Assembly (NCBI GenBank): GCA_012516755.1
Contig: JAAYWE010000065.1
Coordinates: 1-29,661 of the forward strand
Origin: Treponema sp.
GTDB lineage: Bacteria; Spirochaetota; Spirochaetia; Treponematales; Rectinemataceae
Length of the DNA: 29,661 nucleotides
Direction: 5' to 3'
A program made the translations under genes and the position numbers. Each line of letters opens with the position of its first letter. Position 1 is the first letter of the stretch. This document shows positions 7,119 to 16,104 of this stretch, in pieces. The notes under the pieces are model-generated. The model worked only from the letters and a program-made list of their open reading frames with translations. It had not been told where the DNA came from and made no database searches.

Positions 7119-8288
7119 ATGAAAGAAGAGAGCAAAAGCAAGAGCTTGCGTATAGACTCACATCGAATAGATTGGCAAATGGTCTGCGCAATAATTATAG
7201 TCTCATTGATAGGAATAATGACCCTGTGGTCTGGCTCAATCGGTTTTGCCATACGCAATGGGGGACCTAACTCGGTAATAATCAAACAAGCTATTCTCTA
7301 TGCGGCATCGCTCATTTGTATGGCCGTAGCAGCGGTTATTCCAATGAAGCTCCTGCGTGCGGTCTTGCCTGTTGCAGTCGTCTTATGCGTAATTGGTCTT
7401 TCTTTGCCAATATTCAGCCCTCTGGGGATGACAATCAATAGGGCACGCCGTTGGATCCGGATCGGTTCTTTCAGTCTTCAGCCTTCGGAAATCTGGAAAC
7501 CGGTAATGGTGTTGTATCTCGCATCTTTTCTAGAAAAACGGAAAGAGCGACTTGTCGAATCGGGTCTGGTTGCTTTGCCTGCGATTGTCCTTGTGATCAT
7601 ATCCGCAGTCCTGATCTTTCTTCAACAGGATTTTTCGACTTCTATTCTAGTACTCGCCATTGCATTTGCAATGCTGTATCTCGCAGGTACTCCATTTCTA
7701 TTCATGAGCAACCTAGCATTATTTTTGATTCTCTATGGTGCTCTTATGATCTTTTCCTCGCAGTATAGAGTACAACGCCTGGTTGGTTTTCTCATGCCAG
7801 AACAGCACACGCAAACAGTGAATTATCAGATGTATAGCGCACTCAGAGCGATTCGTTCCGGTGGCGTCTGGGGGAAGGGTGTCGGACTTGGCACACTAAA
7901 AATCAGCTCCATTCCAGAAGTTCAATCTGACTTTATATTTGCGGCATTTGTGGAAGAATCTGGATTTGCGGGTGTCTTGGTGGTTATGGGGCTTTGGTCC
8001 TTCATACTGATACGGGCGGGCAGAATACTTATTGGATCAGATTACTTTTCTAGGCTTGCAGGCTTTGGAATGATAACTCTCTTATCTTTGCAGGTTCTTC
8101 TGAATCTTGCTGTTGTTACTGGAGTGATGCCAACTACCGGTCTAGCCCTTCCTTTCTTTTCAGCTGGTGGCTCGGCACTACTTATGAGCGCAATTTCTTG
8201 TGGCATTCTCATCAATCTCTCTCGAAGTGGTCAAACTGAGACAGGCATGAGAGCAGCCTTAAGAAAAGAAGGGGCGGCATATGACTGA
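7119..8288 (+). CDS. ftsW: Septal peptidoglycan glycosyltransferase FtsW (SEDS family)
   Basis: FtsW polymerises glycan strands from lipid II at the septum together with a class B penicillin-binding protein. The 389-residue protein has about ten membrane segments. Visible SEDS features are RARRWIRIGSFSLQPSE in the first third, QQDFSTS in the centre, the large periplasmic loop with QMYSALRAIRSGG and GKGVGLG, IPEVQSDFIFAAFVEESG, and the late TGVMPTTGLALPFFSAGGS signature. These fit FtsW, or its relative RodA; placement between mraY and ftsQ favours FtsW. Its partner FtsI is not in this window. The stop overlaps the ftsQ start by 8 nt. Confidence 0.94.
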   Translation: MKEESKSKSLRIDSHRIDWQMVCAIIIVSLIGIMTLWSGSIGFAIRNGGPNSVIIKQAILYAASLICMAVAAVIPMKLLRAVLPVAVVLCVIGLSLPIFSPLGMTINRARRWIRIGSFSLQPSEIWKPVMVLYLASFLEKRKERLVESGLVALPAIVLVIISAVLIFLQQDFSTSILVLAIAFAMLYLAGTPFLFMSNLALFLILYGALMIFSSQYRVQRLVGFLMPEQHTQTVNYQMYSALRAIRSGGVWGKGVGLGTLKISSIPEVQSDFIFAAFVEESGFAGVLVVMGLWSFILIRAGRILIGSDYFSRLAGFGMITLLSLQVLLNLAVVTGVMPTTGLALPFFSAGGSALLMSAISCGILINLSRSGQTETGMRAALRKEGAAYD

Positions 8289-9438
8289 TGTCAGATTGCA
8301 GGAACAGGGCAATGAGACAAAAGCCCTGAGAAAAAAGGGAACGCATTCGCTTCTCTCGAAATCTGATAATTATTCTATGGATATCATCCAGGCCACTACA
8401 CGCTGTGAGACTGCCCTCCCTGGCAGTTCAACGGCGAAAAGCTCGGGGACCAGAATAAATGCGGGCGAGAAGATCCAAATATCACAGAGAATAAATACCT
8501 CCTCAGAACAAGCTCATCGAGCAACAGAAGAGAAAGCCCAATCCCTATCCGCGACAAAGATTTCCGTTAATCCATTCATAAGGCGTGCTCCACAAGATTC
8601 TGTTGCCCTATCTGTACAAGCCGAAAAACTCAGTGAGTCCGTAAAGCCTGCCAAGACATCGATGGCTTCGAAGAGACATAGAAGCTTACATATCCTAATT
8701 GCAATTACCTTATTATGTGTTCTATCGGCTGGAGCGGCTATATCGCTGCCACGACTTACCAAGATCGATGCAGTTAGGGTAAGCGGCTTAGAGACTATAT
8801 CAGAAAACTCAATAATCGAGTCTTTAGGCCAGATTGCAGATGAAAATATTCTTTCGATAGATATAGAAGAGATAGCAAGTTCGATTATGAAAAACCCTAG
8901 AATAGCTGGCGCGAAAGTCTATAGGGTATTGCCTTCCACACTAGCGATCGATATCCGAGAGCGTCTGGCGGTAGCATCGATAACGATTAACACCGAACAA
9001 GGTTCAAAACTCATTCTGGTCGATGGCGAGGGAATAGCATTTGCTTCTCTTGACGCAGACGATTCCAATAATCCCGAGCTACCGGTGGTATCAGGCATTA
9101 GATTTGAGCAGTTCAGTTTGGGCCAGCAGCTACCGGAAGCCATACTGCCGCTTTTTGCAAATTTAGCGGTTATCAAGCAAGATTCACCCGAACTACTAAG
9201 GGCGTTTTCAGAAATACATGTGGAAAGAATCTCGGCAAACAATATCGAAATTGTGCTTTATCCCATGCATGTCAAGACGGCGGTACGCTTACCGCTCAGA
9301 TTCAGTGCCGAAGCTCTATGCAATGCATTGGTGGTTCTTGATATTTTGCATGCGCGCGGTTTAAGTGACCAGCCAAGCGAAATAGATTTTCATTCCGGCA
9401 CCGTAATCTATCAGGCAAAGGAGGGAGTCTCTGGCTGA
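8281..9438 (+). CDS. ftsQ: Cell division protein FtsQ/DivIB with long cytoplasmic tail
   Basis: FtsQ/DivIB is a single-pass divisome protein that binds FtsL and FtsB. In the 385 residues, 1-135 form a polar, Ser/Thr/Lys-rich region of low complexity, a membrane segment spans about 136-156, and a POTRA domain begins with KIDAVRVSGL at about 162 and runs to about 231 (YRVLPSTLAIDIRERL), followed by the FtsQ domain. The cytoplasmic tail is several times longer than the roughly 25 residues of the E. coli protein. ATG 8281 overlaps the ftsW stop (ATGACTGA), and its own stop overlaps the proposed ftsA start with the same geometry (CTGGCTGA). The call rests on domain order and position, since FtsQ sequences are poorly conserved. 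Confidence 0.88.
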   Translation: MTDVRLQEQGNETKALRKKGTHSLLSKSDNYSMDIIQATTRCETALPGSSTAKSSGTRINAGEKIQISQRINTSSEQAHRATEEKAQSLSATKISVNPFIRRAPQDSVALSVQAEKLSESVKPAKTSMASKRHRSLHILIAITLLCVLSAGAAISLPRLTKIDAVRVSGLETISENSIIESLGQIADENILSIDIEEIASSIMKNPRIAGAKVYRVLPSTLAIDIRERLAVASITINTEQGSKLILVDGEGIAFASLDADDSNNPELPVVSGIRFEQFSLGQQLPEAILPLFANLAVIKQDSPELLRAFSEIHVERISANNIEIVLYPMHVKTAVRLPLRFSAEALCNALVVLDILHARGLSDQPSEIDFHSGTVIYQAKEGVSG

Positions 9439-10666
9439 TACAAGTATTGTAGTTCTGGATATTGGAACCACTGTTACAAAAGCGATTGTCGGTGGATTCA
9501 ACGAGATGGGACAATTTGAAATCTTTGGCATTGGAGCGGCACCTTCGAGTGGGCTGCGACGCGGAGTAGTGCTCAATATCGAAGGCACTTTGAATAGTAT
9601 CAACGCTGCCATTGATGCAGCGGAGCTTATGTCGGGAATAGATATTAGGCAAGTCTCGCTGGCTCTTTCCGGTGCGAACATCGAGAGTTTCAATACCAAT
9701 GGACAGATAGCGGTAACAGGGCGAGGCCGCGAAATAACGGCAGAGGATATCGCTCGCGTTCATGAGGCTGCTCGTGCGGTCTCAATTTCAATGGATCGCG
9801 AGATTCTTCATGTCGTCCCTCGATCCTATACGGTGGACGATCAAAAGGGAATTCGTAATCCGCTCCACATGACAGGTGTTCGGCTTGAATGCAGTGTCCA
9901 TATCATAACGGGCTCGGTATCAACCGTACAAAATATGTTGAAATGTGTTACAAGGGCAGGTTACAAGGTTGAACAGAGCTATCTCGGAATATTGGGCTGT
10001 GCGCGCACAGTGCTCACAGAGGATGAACGTGAGTTAGGCTGTCTTCTCCTCGATATAGGAGGAGGCACTACAGATCTGATGGTTTTTTCGGAAAGCGATC
10101 CCGTCTATACATCGGCCATTCCCTTGGGAGGAAGCCAAATAACGGGCGATATATCGATAATGCTCAGTATTCCCATCGATAGCGCTGAGCGCCTAAAAAA
10201 AGAATCTGGAGCCGCATGGACCGAGGCTATCGATCCGGATGAGGCTGTCATTGTGCCGGGGTTCGGAGCACGCGAACCAGTGGAATTAGAACGCAGAAAA
10301 CTGGTATCGATCGTGCAGCCACGTGTAGAAGAAATATTCGAAATGGTAAATGAACGACTGGTAAAGAATGGATCGAAAGAACTGATAAAGGCTGGAGTCG
10401 TTCTTACAGGGGGCTCAGCTCTACTGCCTCATATAGACGAATGTGCGCGGTCAGTATTCGGGGTGCCTGTAAGAATAGGAGCACCTACAGCCTTGCCCGG
10501 CCTTGATGTGGGTTTTCGTTCACCGGCATTCTCTGCGGCTGTTGGCATAGTTTTGCTTGAGGCAGAACGAATTGGAACACCGGAGCCTTCGACGAGAAGA
10601 AAAGCACGAAAAGGCAAAGAAGGTGGATTTTCTCCCATAAAATGGATAAAAGATAGGTTTTTCTGA
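9431..10666 (+). CDS. ftsA: Cell division protein FtsA, apparent CTG start
   Basis: FtsA is an actin-like ATPase that anchors FtsZ to the membrane. Residues 9-22 read LDIGTTVTKAIVGG, the phosphate-1 loop; LLDIGGGTTDLMVF is phosphate-2, and VVLTGGSALLPHI is the adenosine motif. The last residues (SPIKWIKDRFF) form the basic amphipathic membrane-targeting helix. The first ATG/GTG/TTG in frame is ATG 9506, which would remove residues 1-25 including phosphate-1. An in-frame stop lies at 9404-9406. CTG 9431 has AAAGGAGG (9417-9424) 6 nt upstream and overlaps the ftsQ stop by 8 nt, like the ftsW/ftsQ junction. I therefore infer CTG initiation, giving 411 residues. A sequencing error at base 9431 is the main alternative. 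Confidence 0.93.
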   Translation: MADTSIVVLDIGTTVTKAIVGGFNEMGQFEIFGIGAAPSSGLRRGVVLNIEGTLNSINAAIDAAELMSGIDIRQVSLALSGANIESFNTNGQIAVTGRGREITAEDIARVHEAARAVSISMDREILHVVPRSYTVDDQKGIRNPLHMTGVRLECSVHIITGSVSTVQNMLKCVTRAGYKVEQSYLGILGCARTVLTEDERELGCLLLDIGGGTTDLMVFSESDPVYTSAIPLGGSQITGDISIMLSIPIDSAERLKKESGAAWTEAIDPDEAVIVPGFGAREPVELERRKLVSIVQPRVEEIFEMVNERLVKNGSKELIKAGVVLTGGSALLPHIDECARSVFGVPVRIGAPTALPGLDVGFRSPAFSAAVGIVLLEAERIGTPEPSTRRKARKGKEGGFSPIKWIKDRFF

Positions 10667-10687
10667 TGCTTGTATAGGAGGAAGAAT

Positions 10688-11935
10688 ATGGCAATAGAAC
10701 TTGTTGACGACAATGGTATAGGAAGCCCAACTGTGATAAAGGTTATTGGAACTGGTGGCGGAGGCTCGAACGCAGTAAATCGCATGATTATGGCAGGGTT
10801 GAAGAATGTGCAATTTATTGCGGTAAACACCGATTTGCAGGATCTAGGTCGTGCAAAAGCGGAAATAAGGCTTGGAATAGGATCAAAAATAACAAAAGGG
10901 CTCGGCGCCGGAGGAAAACCAGAGATTGGAGAGAAGGCTGCCATAGAAGACAGAGATAAGATCGAGCAAGCGCTCCGCGGAGCCGACATGGTCTTTGTAA
11001 CAGCTGGTCTTGGTGGAGGCACGGGTACGGGTTCTGCTCCAATAATTGCACAGACAGCCCGAGATCTTGGAGCATTGACGGTTGCAGTCGTTACAAAACC
11101 TTTCGCTTTTGAAGGCAAAATAATAAACAGAATAGCAGAAGAAGGTTTTTCGAAGCTAAAACAGGCTGCCGATACGGTAATCGTCATACCCAATCAGAAT
11201 CTTCTTAGGGTTGTAGACAAGAAAACCCCATTAAAAGAAGCCTTTCGAATTGCTGATGAAGTACTCAGACAAGGGGTGCAGGGAATCTCTGACCTGATAA
11301 CACTTGCTGGAGATATCAATATAGATTTTGCTGATGTCCGGACCGTAATGGAAGGGCAGGGCGATGCAATAATGGGTATCGGCGTCGGCAGCGGAGACAA
11401 TCGCGCCCAAGAAGCTTCGGAGAAAGCGATAAATAATCCTCTTCTCGATGATGCATGCATCGAAGGCGCGCGAAATATCCTTGTAAATGTCACATGTGGC
11501 GAGGACTTTTCTCTAATAGAATATCAGGAAGTCATCGATCTAATAACATCAAAGGCGGCCGAAGATGCCCACATCATTGTCGGTGTAGTAACAGATAGTT
11601 CTATAAAAGATGAGGTGAGAGTGACGGTGATCGCTACTGGTTTTGGTGCCTTGCATCAAAAACTAGGAGAAAAGACTGTAACAAAGAACACCATTGCGAT
11701 GCCTTTAGGATCAATTCGTCCAAGCGAATTTCTTAGCCCAGGCGAATGGCCCCTGCATGAAGAAAAACCAGCCCAAAAGCGAGATCAAGCAAGCGAGAAT
11801 CAGGATAAATCCTCTTTTAGGGATAATTTTGGCAGAATAAGTTTCGATCCGGAATCCGATAATGACGAATTCGACATCCCAACAGCACTTCGCAATAAAC
11901 GCTTAATGCCCGAAGACTTCGGAGGCAGAAGGTGA
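10688..11935 (+). CDS. ftsZ: Cell division GTPase FtsZ
   Basis: FtsZ polymerises with GTP into the cytokinetic ring. The 415 residues show KVIGTGGGGSNAVNRM (18-33), NTDLQDL (47-53), the tubulin signature GGGTGTG (109-115), and the T7 synergy region with GISDLI and NIDFADVRTVM. A charged variable linker leads to the C-terminal peptide (DEFDIPTALRNKR), which resembles the FtsA-binding tail. ATG 10688 is chosen for AGGAGG (10676-10681) 6 nt upstream. An in-frame TTG at 10670 would add six residues without support. It follows ftsA by 21 nt, and its TGA overlaps the GTG start of the recombinase gene. Confidence 0.99.
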   Translation: MAIELVDDNGIGSPTVIKVIGTGGGGSNAVNRMIMAGLKNVQFIAVNTDLQDLGRAKAEIRLGIGSKITKGLGAGGKPEIGEKAAIEDRDKIEQALRGADMVFVTAGLGGGTGTGSAPIIAQTARDLGALTVAVVTKPFAFEGKIINRIAEEGFSKLKQAADTVIVIPNQNLLRVVDKKTPLKEAFRIADEVLRQGVQGISDLITLAGDINIDFADVRTVMEGQGDAIMGIGVGSGDNRAQEASEKAINNPLLDDACIEGARNILVNVTCGEDFSLIEYQEVIDLITSKAAEDAHIIVGVVTDSSIKDEVRVTVIATGFGALHQKLGEKTVTKNTIAMPLGSIRPSEFLSPGEWPLHEEKPAQKRDQASENQDKSSFRDNFGRISFDPESDNDEFDIPTALRNKRLMPEDFGGRR

Positions 11936-12828
11936 GTATTCTACTCCGGCGTTTTCAAGCCTATCTACTCGCTACAAGGAGACGCTCCGTACTTACTGCG
12001 GATGCATATCTTCGTGAGATAGAAATGCTGGAGAATTTCCTTTTTCAATATGGAAAAACGCCGCTCGATGCTGGTGAAGAAGATCTTCTTGCATATCTCG
12101 TCAACAGGTCACAGTCAGGGCTTCAAAGAACAACCATGGCTCGTATTATAGCTAGTCTGCACTCATTCTATCGCTTTTGTCTCAACGAAAAACTCAGAGC
12201 AGACGATCCATCGATACAAATACGCACACCAAAGCAGGATAGGAATCTGCCTGACGTGCTCGATCCGGATTCCATTGAACATGTATTGGAATGCATTGAC
12301 ATTACTTCACCTAATGGGCTTAGGGATAGGGCGCTTTTCGAACTCATATATTCTTGCGGACTAAGGATCTCCGAGGCAGCTAATCTTAAATTTCAACAAC
12401 TCTATCTCGAAGAAAGACTGCTAAGAGTCATAGGAAAAAGGAAAAAAGAACGTCTTGTTCCATTTGGAGACGAAGCCAAGTATTGGCTCTCACGCTATTT
12501 GGCAGAGGCAAGGCCTCTTCTCGAAAAACGAGAGAGAACGGATTTTGTATTTCTTAATCAGGAGGGCAAAGGCATCTCTCGCAAGGGAATCTGGAAGCGT
12601 TTCAGCAAGATACGTGAAAAATCAGGGGTCAATGCCAAGGTGCATACATTTAGACATAGTTTTGCCACCCACTTATTAGCAGGAGGAGCAGATCTCAGGA
12701 CTGTTCAGGAGCTTCTAGGGCACTCGGATATAGCTACAACGCAGATCTATACTCACATCGATGAAGAATCGCTGATGATGTATCACAAGGAGTATTTTCC
12801 ACGCAAATCGGAGAAGAATAAGGCATAG
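11932..12828 (+). CDS. xerD: Tyrosine recombinase, XerD-like
   Basis: A 298-residue phage-integrase-family recombinase, normal length for XerC/XerD, which resolve chromosome dimers at dif. Catalytic residues are present: R145 in CGLRISEA, lysine in GKRKKERL (about 169-171), H238 and R241 in HTFRHSFATH, H264 in LGHSDIATTQ, and nucleophile Y273 in QIYTH. The N-terminal SAM-like core-binding domain occupies about 1-95. GTG 11932 overlaps the ftsZ stop (GTGA), with GGAGG at 11921-11925. XerD rather than XerC is a guess from general appearance; a second Xer protein lies at 16105. Coupling to ftsZ suits a role at division. Confidence 0.85.
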   Translation: MSILLRRFQAYLLATRRRSVLTADAYLREIEMLENFLFQYGKTPLDAGEEDLLAYLVNRSQSGLQRTTMARIIASLHSFYRFCLNEKLRADDPSIQIRTPKQDRNLPDVLDPDSIEHVLECIDITSPNGLRDRALFELIYSCGLRISEAANLKFQQLYLEERLLRVIGKRKKERLVPFGDEAKYWLSRYLAEARPLLEKRERTDFVFLNQEGKGISRKGIWKRFSKIREKSGVNAKVHTFRHSFATHLLAGGADLRTVQELLGHSDIATTQIYTHIDEESLMMYHKEYFPRKSEKNKA

Positions 12829-12846
12829 AAACAGGAAAGCAAGAAA

Positions 12847-13875
12847 ATGAAAGCGGAGAACGAGATTAGATGCGCTTATCCTCATGGAGGGTTCTCACAG
12901 ATGACACTCGGGAAACAGCATAAGGGAATAGGCAAGCTTATCCAATTAGAGCTCGATCGTATCTCAGCAATTCAGCCTTCAATGGAGAAAACTCCTCTTG
13001 CTCTAAGACTTGCTTTCCAAAGACTTCATTTTCTCAGTTGGCAGGAGCGTGTTTTGCTGCTTGAGAACATTCATGACATGGAGGATTTTCTAGCCCTGGG
13101 TCTTGCCGAAATCGAAAGCTTTCTATACCGTTCCATGCATGCACGACCATTGGATATGGGTAAGATATGGGAACAAGCCGAGAGGGATATCAACATATTA
13201 GATCGATTAGGAGCTAGATTTGTCTGCGTTGTCGATAAAGATTATCCACCGCTTCTAAGGGAAATACATAGAGCACCATTTGGTCTTTTTGTGCGAGGCG
13301 AGACAAAGGCTCTAAATCAGGCATCGGTGACAATGGTAGGGACAAGAAGTCCGACATCGAGAGGGCTTTATACTGCACAACTTCTGGCAAAAGAAACAGC
13401 TGATGAAGGTATTGTGATAGTGTCTGGAATTGCTCGTGGTATAGATGCCGCGTCTCACCGTGGAGCAATTCAAAGCGGTGCTGCAGCTACTATCGCTGTT
13501 TTACCCTGTGGGCCAGAGCGAGTCTATCCCTCCTCAAATGCAGCTTTGGCAGCGAAAATCCTCGATTGCGGAGGATGCTTGGTTACGGAATATCCGCCGG
13601 GCGTAAGCCTAGATAGATATCGGTTTCCGGAACGAAATCGCATTCTTGCAGGATTTTCTAAATTAACATTAGTTGTAGAGGCTCCAGAGAAATCTGGAGC
13701 TCTCATTACTGCGGAAATTGCACTGTCAGAGGGTCGGGATGTGGCGGTCGCTGCCTCTTGCCTTGGATCTTCTCGAAATTCAGGAGCGGATGCTCTGAAG
13801 GAAGATGGCGCTTTGGCAATAAAAGCTGGCGCTGAACTCGTCCCCATGATCCGGTGCGAATATAATGGAATATAG
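12847..13875 (+). CDS. dprA: DNA-processing protein DprA (Smf)
   Basis: DprA binds single-stranded DNA and loads RecA during transformation; many non-competent bacteria also keep it. In the 342 residues, an N-terminal helical region (to about 120) precedes the Rossmann-like domain with DYPPLLREI and APFGLFVRGE, VGTRSPTSRG, IVSGIARGIDAASHRGA, VLPCGPERVYPSSN, TEYPPGV, FPERNRILAG and VEAPEKSGALITAEIA. The usual vPG stretch is altered to AASCLGSSRNSG. ATG 12847 has AGGAAA (12833-12838) 8 nt upstream. ATG 12901 with GGAGGG further upstream is an alternative that would shorten the N-terminus by 18 residues. A 63-bp gap separates it from topA. No competence genes are nearby. Confidence 0.94.
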   Translation: MKAENEIRCAYPHGGFSQMTLGKQHKGIGKLIQLELDRISAIQPSMEKTPLALRLAFQRLHFLSWQERVLLLENIHDMEDFLALGLAEIESFLYRSMHARPLDMGKIWEQAERDINILDRLGARFVCVVDKDYPPLLREIHRAPFGLFVRGETKALNQASVTMVGTRSPTSRGLYTAQLLAKETADEGIVIVSGIARGIDAASHRGAIQSGAAATIAVLPCGPERVYPSSNAALAAKILDCGGCLVTEYPPGVSLDRYRFPERNRILAGFSKLTLVVEAPEKSGALITAEIALSEGRDVAVAASCLGSSRNSGADALKEDGALAIKAGAELVPMIRCEYNGI

Positions 13876-13938
13876 ACGGCGATGATTTATACCAAGTCAA
13901 GCCGCAATCGAAGGAGTTGCATTTCAAGAGGTTATTGA

Positions 13939-16101
13939 ATGACAGCAAAGAAAAGCAAGGAAAAGAAGACTCCCGAAGCCGCTAAGGCGGCTGAAACTCA
14001 CAAGCTCAAGACTCTTGTAATAGTGGAATCGCCTGCAAAGGCTCGTACAATCGAGAAATACCTTGGTTCTCGGTACAAGGTCCTTGCCTCCAATGGCCAG
14101 GTTATCGATCTTCCAAAATCGCGTATCGCGGTCGATGTTGCACATAATTTCGAGCCGGAATACATTACCGTGCGCGGAAAAGCCGAGAAATTAAAAGAAC
14201 TAACCGAAGAAGCAAAGCGCTCGAGCGCGGTGATTCTGGCAGCAGACCCAGACCGTGAAGGAGAAGCGATTGCGTATCAAATAGGAAAATACCTAAAAGA
14301 TAGAGCAAAAGATACACCTATAAGCAGAGTTACTTTCAATGAGATAACAAAGCAAGCTGTACAGGATGCGATGGCTAATCCGCGTGATATAGATATGAAT
14401 CTCGTGGAAGCTCAGAAAGCCAGGCGCATAATAGACAGACTGGTTGGCTATACGCTTTCACCGCTTCTATGGAAAAAAGTAAAATCAGGACTTTCTGCCG
14501 GTCGTGTACAGTCGGTTGCTCTCAAACTCATCTGTGATCGAGAAAAAGAAGTAGAATCCTTTATCCCCGAAGAATACTGGACAATTGAAGCCCATCTTAA
14601 GGCCCATCAGCACATTGTGCGAGCCGAATTAGCTTTGCTCAACGGCGAGAAGCCCTCGATCAAGAGTGAAGTAGAGGCAAACAATATTCTTGCTCTGTTT
14701 TTGGGGAAACCAGCGCTGGTAAGCGATATTCAATCTATCGATCGCACAGTCAAGCCAAAACCTCCCTTTACGACATCGAAGCTGCAGCAAGCGGCATCCA
14801 ACAGACTTGGATTTACGAGTACAAAGACGATGAAAATCGCCCAGCAGCTTTATGAAGGGGTAGATATGGGGCATCAGCGGACTGGGTTGATTACATACAT
14901 GAGGACGGATTCAACAAGAATTTCTGAGGCCGCTCTCCATGAAATATACGAATGGCTCTCAAAATACTTTCCCAATCAAACCCCAGCTGCGCCTATCAGA
15001 TATTCGGTCAGCAATGCCGCTCAGGACGCTCACGAAGCAATCCGGCCGACTCGAGTGGACATTACTCCCGATGAAGCAGGGCGTTACCTAAAAGGAGATC
15101 AGTTGAAATTGTATACTCTCATTTGGGAACAATTCGTTGCCTCTCAAATGAAGCCTGCAATAATTCGAACCTTGACTGCTGATATTTTAATTGGTGATGG
15201 TATTTTTCGTACTTCAGCCTCTAGCTTCTTAGAGGAGGGCTTTTATAAGGTAATTCGCCTCGCGGCTTCCAAAGAGGAAAGAGCAAGCCATCATCTTCCG
15301 TTCGAGAAAGGTGAGACTCTCCAGGTTGAAAGAATTGAAAGCGAACAACACTTCACGCAAGGGCCTTCGCGCTACACCGATGCCTCAATTGTGCGAACCC
15401 TAGAGGAGCTGGGAATTGGAAGGCCTTCAACCTATGCGCCAACAATCGAGACTCTCATCGAGCGATATTATGTCCACAGAGATAAACGCCAGCTTGTCCC
15501 AACGCAGCTTGGCAGAATAATCGATGACCTTCTTTCCCAGAACTTTCCGGAAGTAATCAACACCAGCTTTACTGCGGAAATGGAAACCATGCTCGATAAA
15601 GTCGAGGAGCAGAAGATCGATTGGGTAAGTGAGCTCAAAAAGTTCTATTTCCCATTGGTGGATAAAGTCGAAAACGCCTTGAACGTCCTGGAAGATATGC
15701 ATGGTGCATTGGACGAGAAGACCGATGAGAAGTGTCCGATCTGTGGCCGTCCTCTAGTAAAAAAGCTAGGCAGGTTTGGGTATTTTATATCTTGTTCAGG
15801 ATTTCCAGAATGCACATTTACTAAATCAGTGCCGCTGGCTACCTGTCCAAAATGCGGGGGCGATATTGTTCCGCGTGTCTCTAACAAAGGTAGGCGAAAG
15901 AAATTCTATGGCTGCTCGAACTATCCTGAATGCAATTTTAAAACCCTTTATAAGCCAAGCAATTCTTTGTGCCCAAAATGTGGCTGGTTTCTTGTTGAGA
16001 AATACGACAAAAAAACCGGTCATCGCAAACTTTGCATAAATCCAGACTGTGATCATCTCCACTCGAGTCAACAGAGTGGAGAAAACAACGGAGAGTCATG
16101 A
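13939..16101 (+). CDS. topA: DNA topoisomerase I (type IA)
   Basis: TopA relaxes negative supercoils through a 5'-phosphotyrosine intermediate. The 720 residues have a lysine/alanine-rich N-terminal extension (about 1-23), the Toprim domain (LVIVESPAKARTIEKYLG at 26-43 and AADPDREGEA at 101-110), the active-site segment GLITYMRTDSTRIS with Y320, and three C-terminal zinc-finger-like modules. The modules begin CPICGRPL, CPKCGGDI and CPKCGWFL; the first two close with C-x5-C, the third with C-x4-C. The segment usually read as GHVxDLP is GQVIDLP (53-59), so the histidine normally found there is glutamine. ATG 13939 has AAGAGGT (13925-13931) upstream. xerC follows 3 nt after the stop. Confidence 0.97.
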   Translation: MTAKKSKEKKTPEAAKAAETHKLKTLVIVESPAKARTIEKYLGSRYKVLASNGQVIDLPKSRIAVDVAHNFEPEYITVRGKAEKLKELTEEAKRSSAVILAADPDREGEAIAYQIGKYLKDRAKDTPISRVTFNEITKQAVQDAMANPRDIDMNLVEAQKARRIIDRLVGYTLSPLLWKKVKSGLSAGRVQSVALKLICDREKEVESFIPEEYWTIEAHLKAHQHIVRAELALLNGEKPSIKSEVEANNILALFLGKPALVSDIQSIDRTVKPKPPFTTSKLQQAASNRLGFTSTKTMKIAQQLYEGVDMGHQRTGLITYMRTDSTRISEAALHEIYEWLSKYFPNQTPAAPIRYSVSNAAQDAHEAIRPTRVDITPDEAGRYLKGDQLKLYTLIWEQFVASQMKPAIIRTLTADILIGDGIFRTSASSFLEEGFYKVIRLAASKEERASHHLPFEKGETLQVERIESEQHFTQGPSRYTDASIVRTLEELGIGRPSTYAPTIETLIERYYVHRDKRQLVPTQLGRIIDDLLSQNFPEVINTSFTAEMETMLDKVEEQKIDWVSELKKFYFPLVDKVENALNVLEDMHGALDEKTDEKCPICGRPLVKKLGRFGYFISCSGFPECTFTKSVPLATCPKCGGDIVPRVSNKGRRKKFYGCSNYPECNFKTLYKPSNSLCPKCGWFLVEKYDKKTGHRKLCINPDCDHLHSSQQSGENNGES

Positions 16102-16104
16102 ATC

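Noticed and set aside
9506..10666. ftsA starting at ATG 9506
   Set aside because: It would remove the conserved phosphate-1 loop encoded at 9431-9505, and it has no matching Shine-Dalgarno.
10429..11193. 254-codon open frame on the minus strand across ftsA and ftsZ
   Set aside because: It is antisense to two strongly conserved genes, has low-complexity Pro/Ser/Ala content and matches no family I know; it is a shadow of codon use.
13242..13250. TTATCCACC, one mismatch from a DnaA box
   Set aside because: It is a single copy inside dprA encoding a conserved DYPPL-type motif, with no AT-rich origin nearby.
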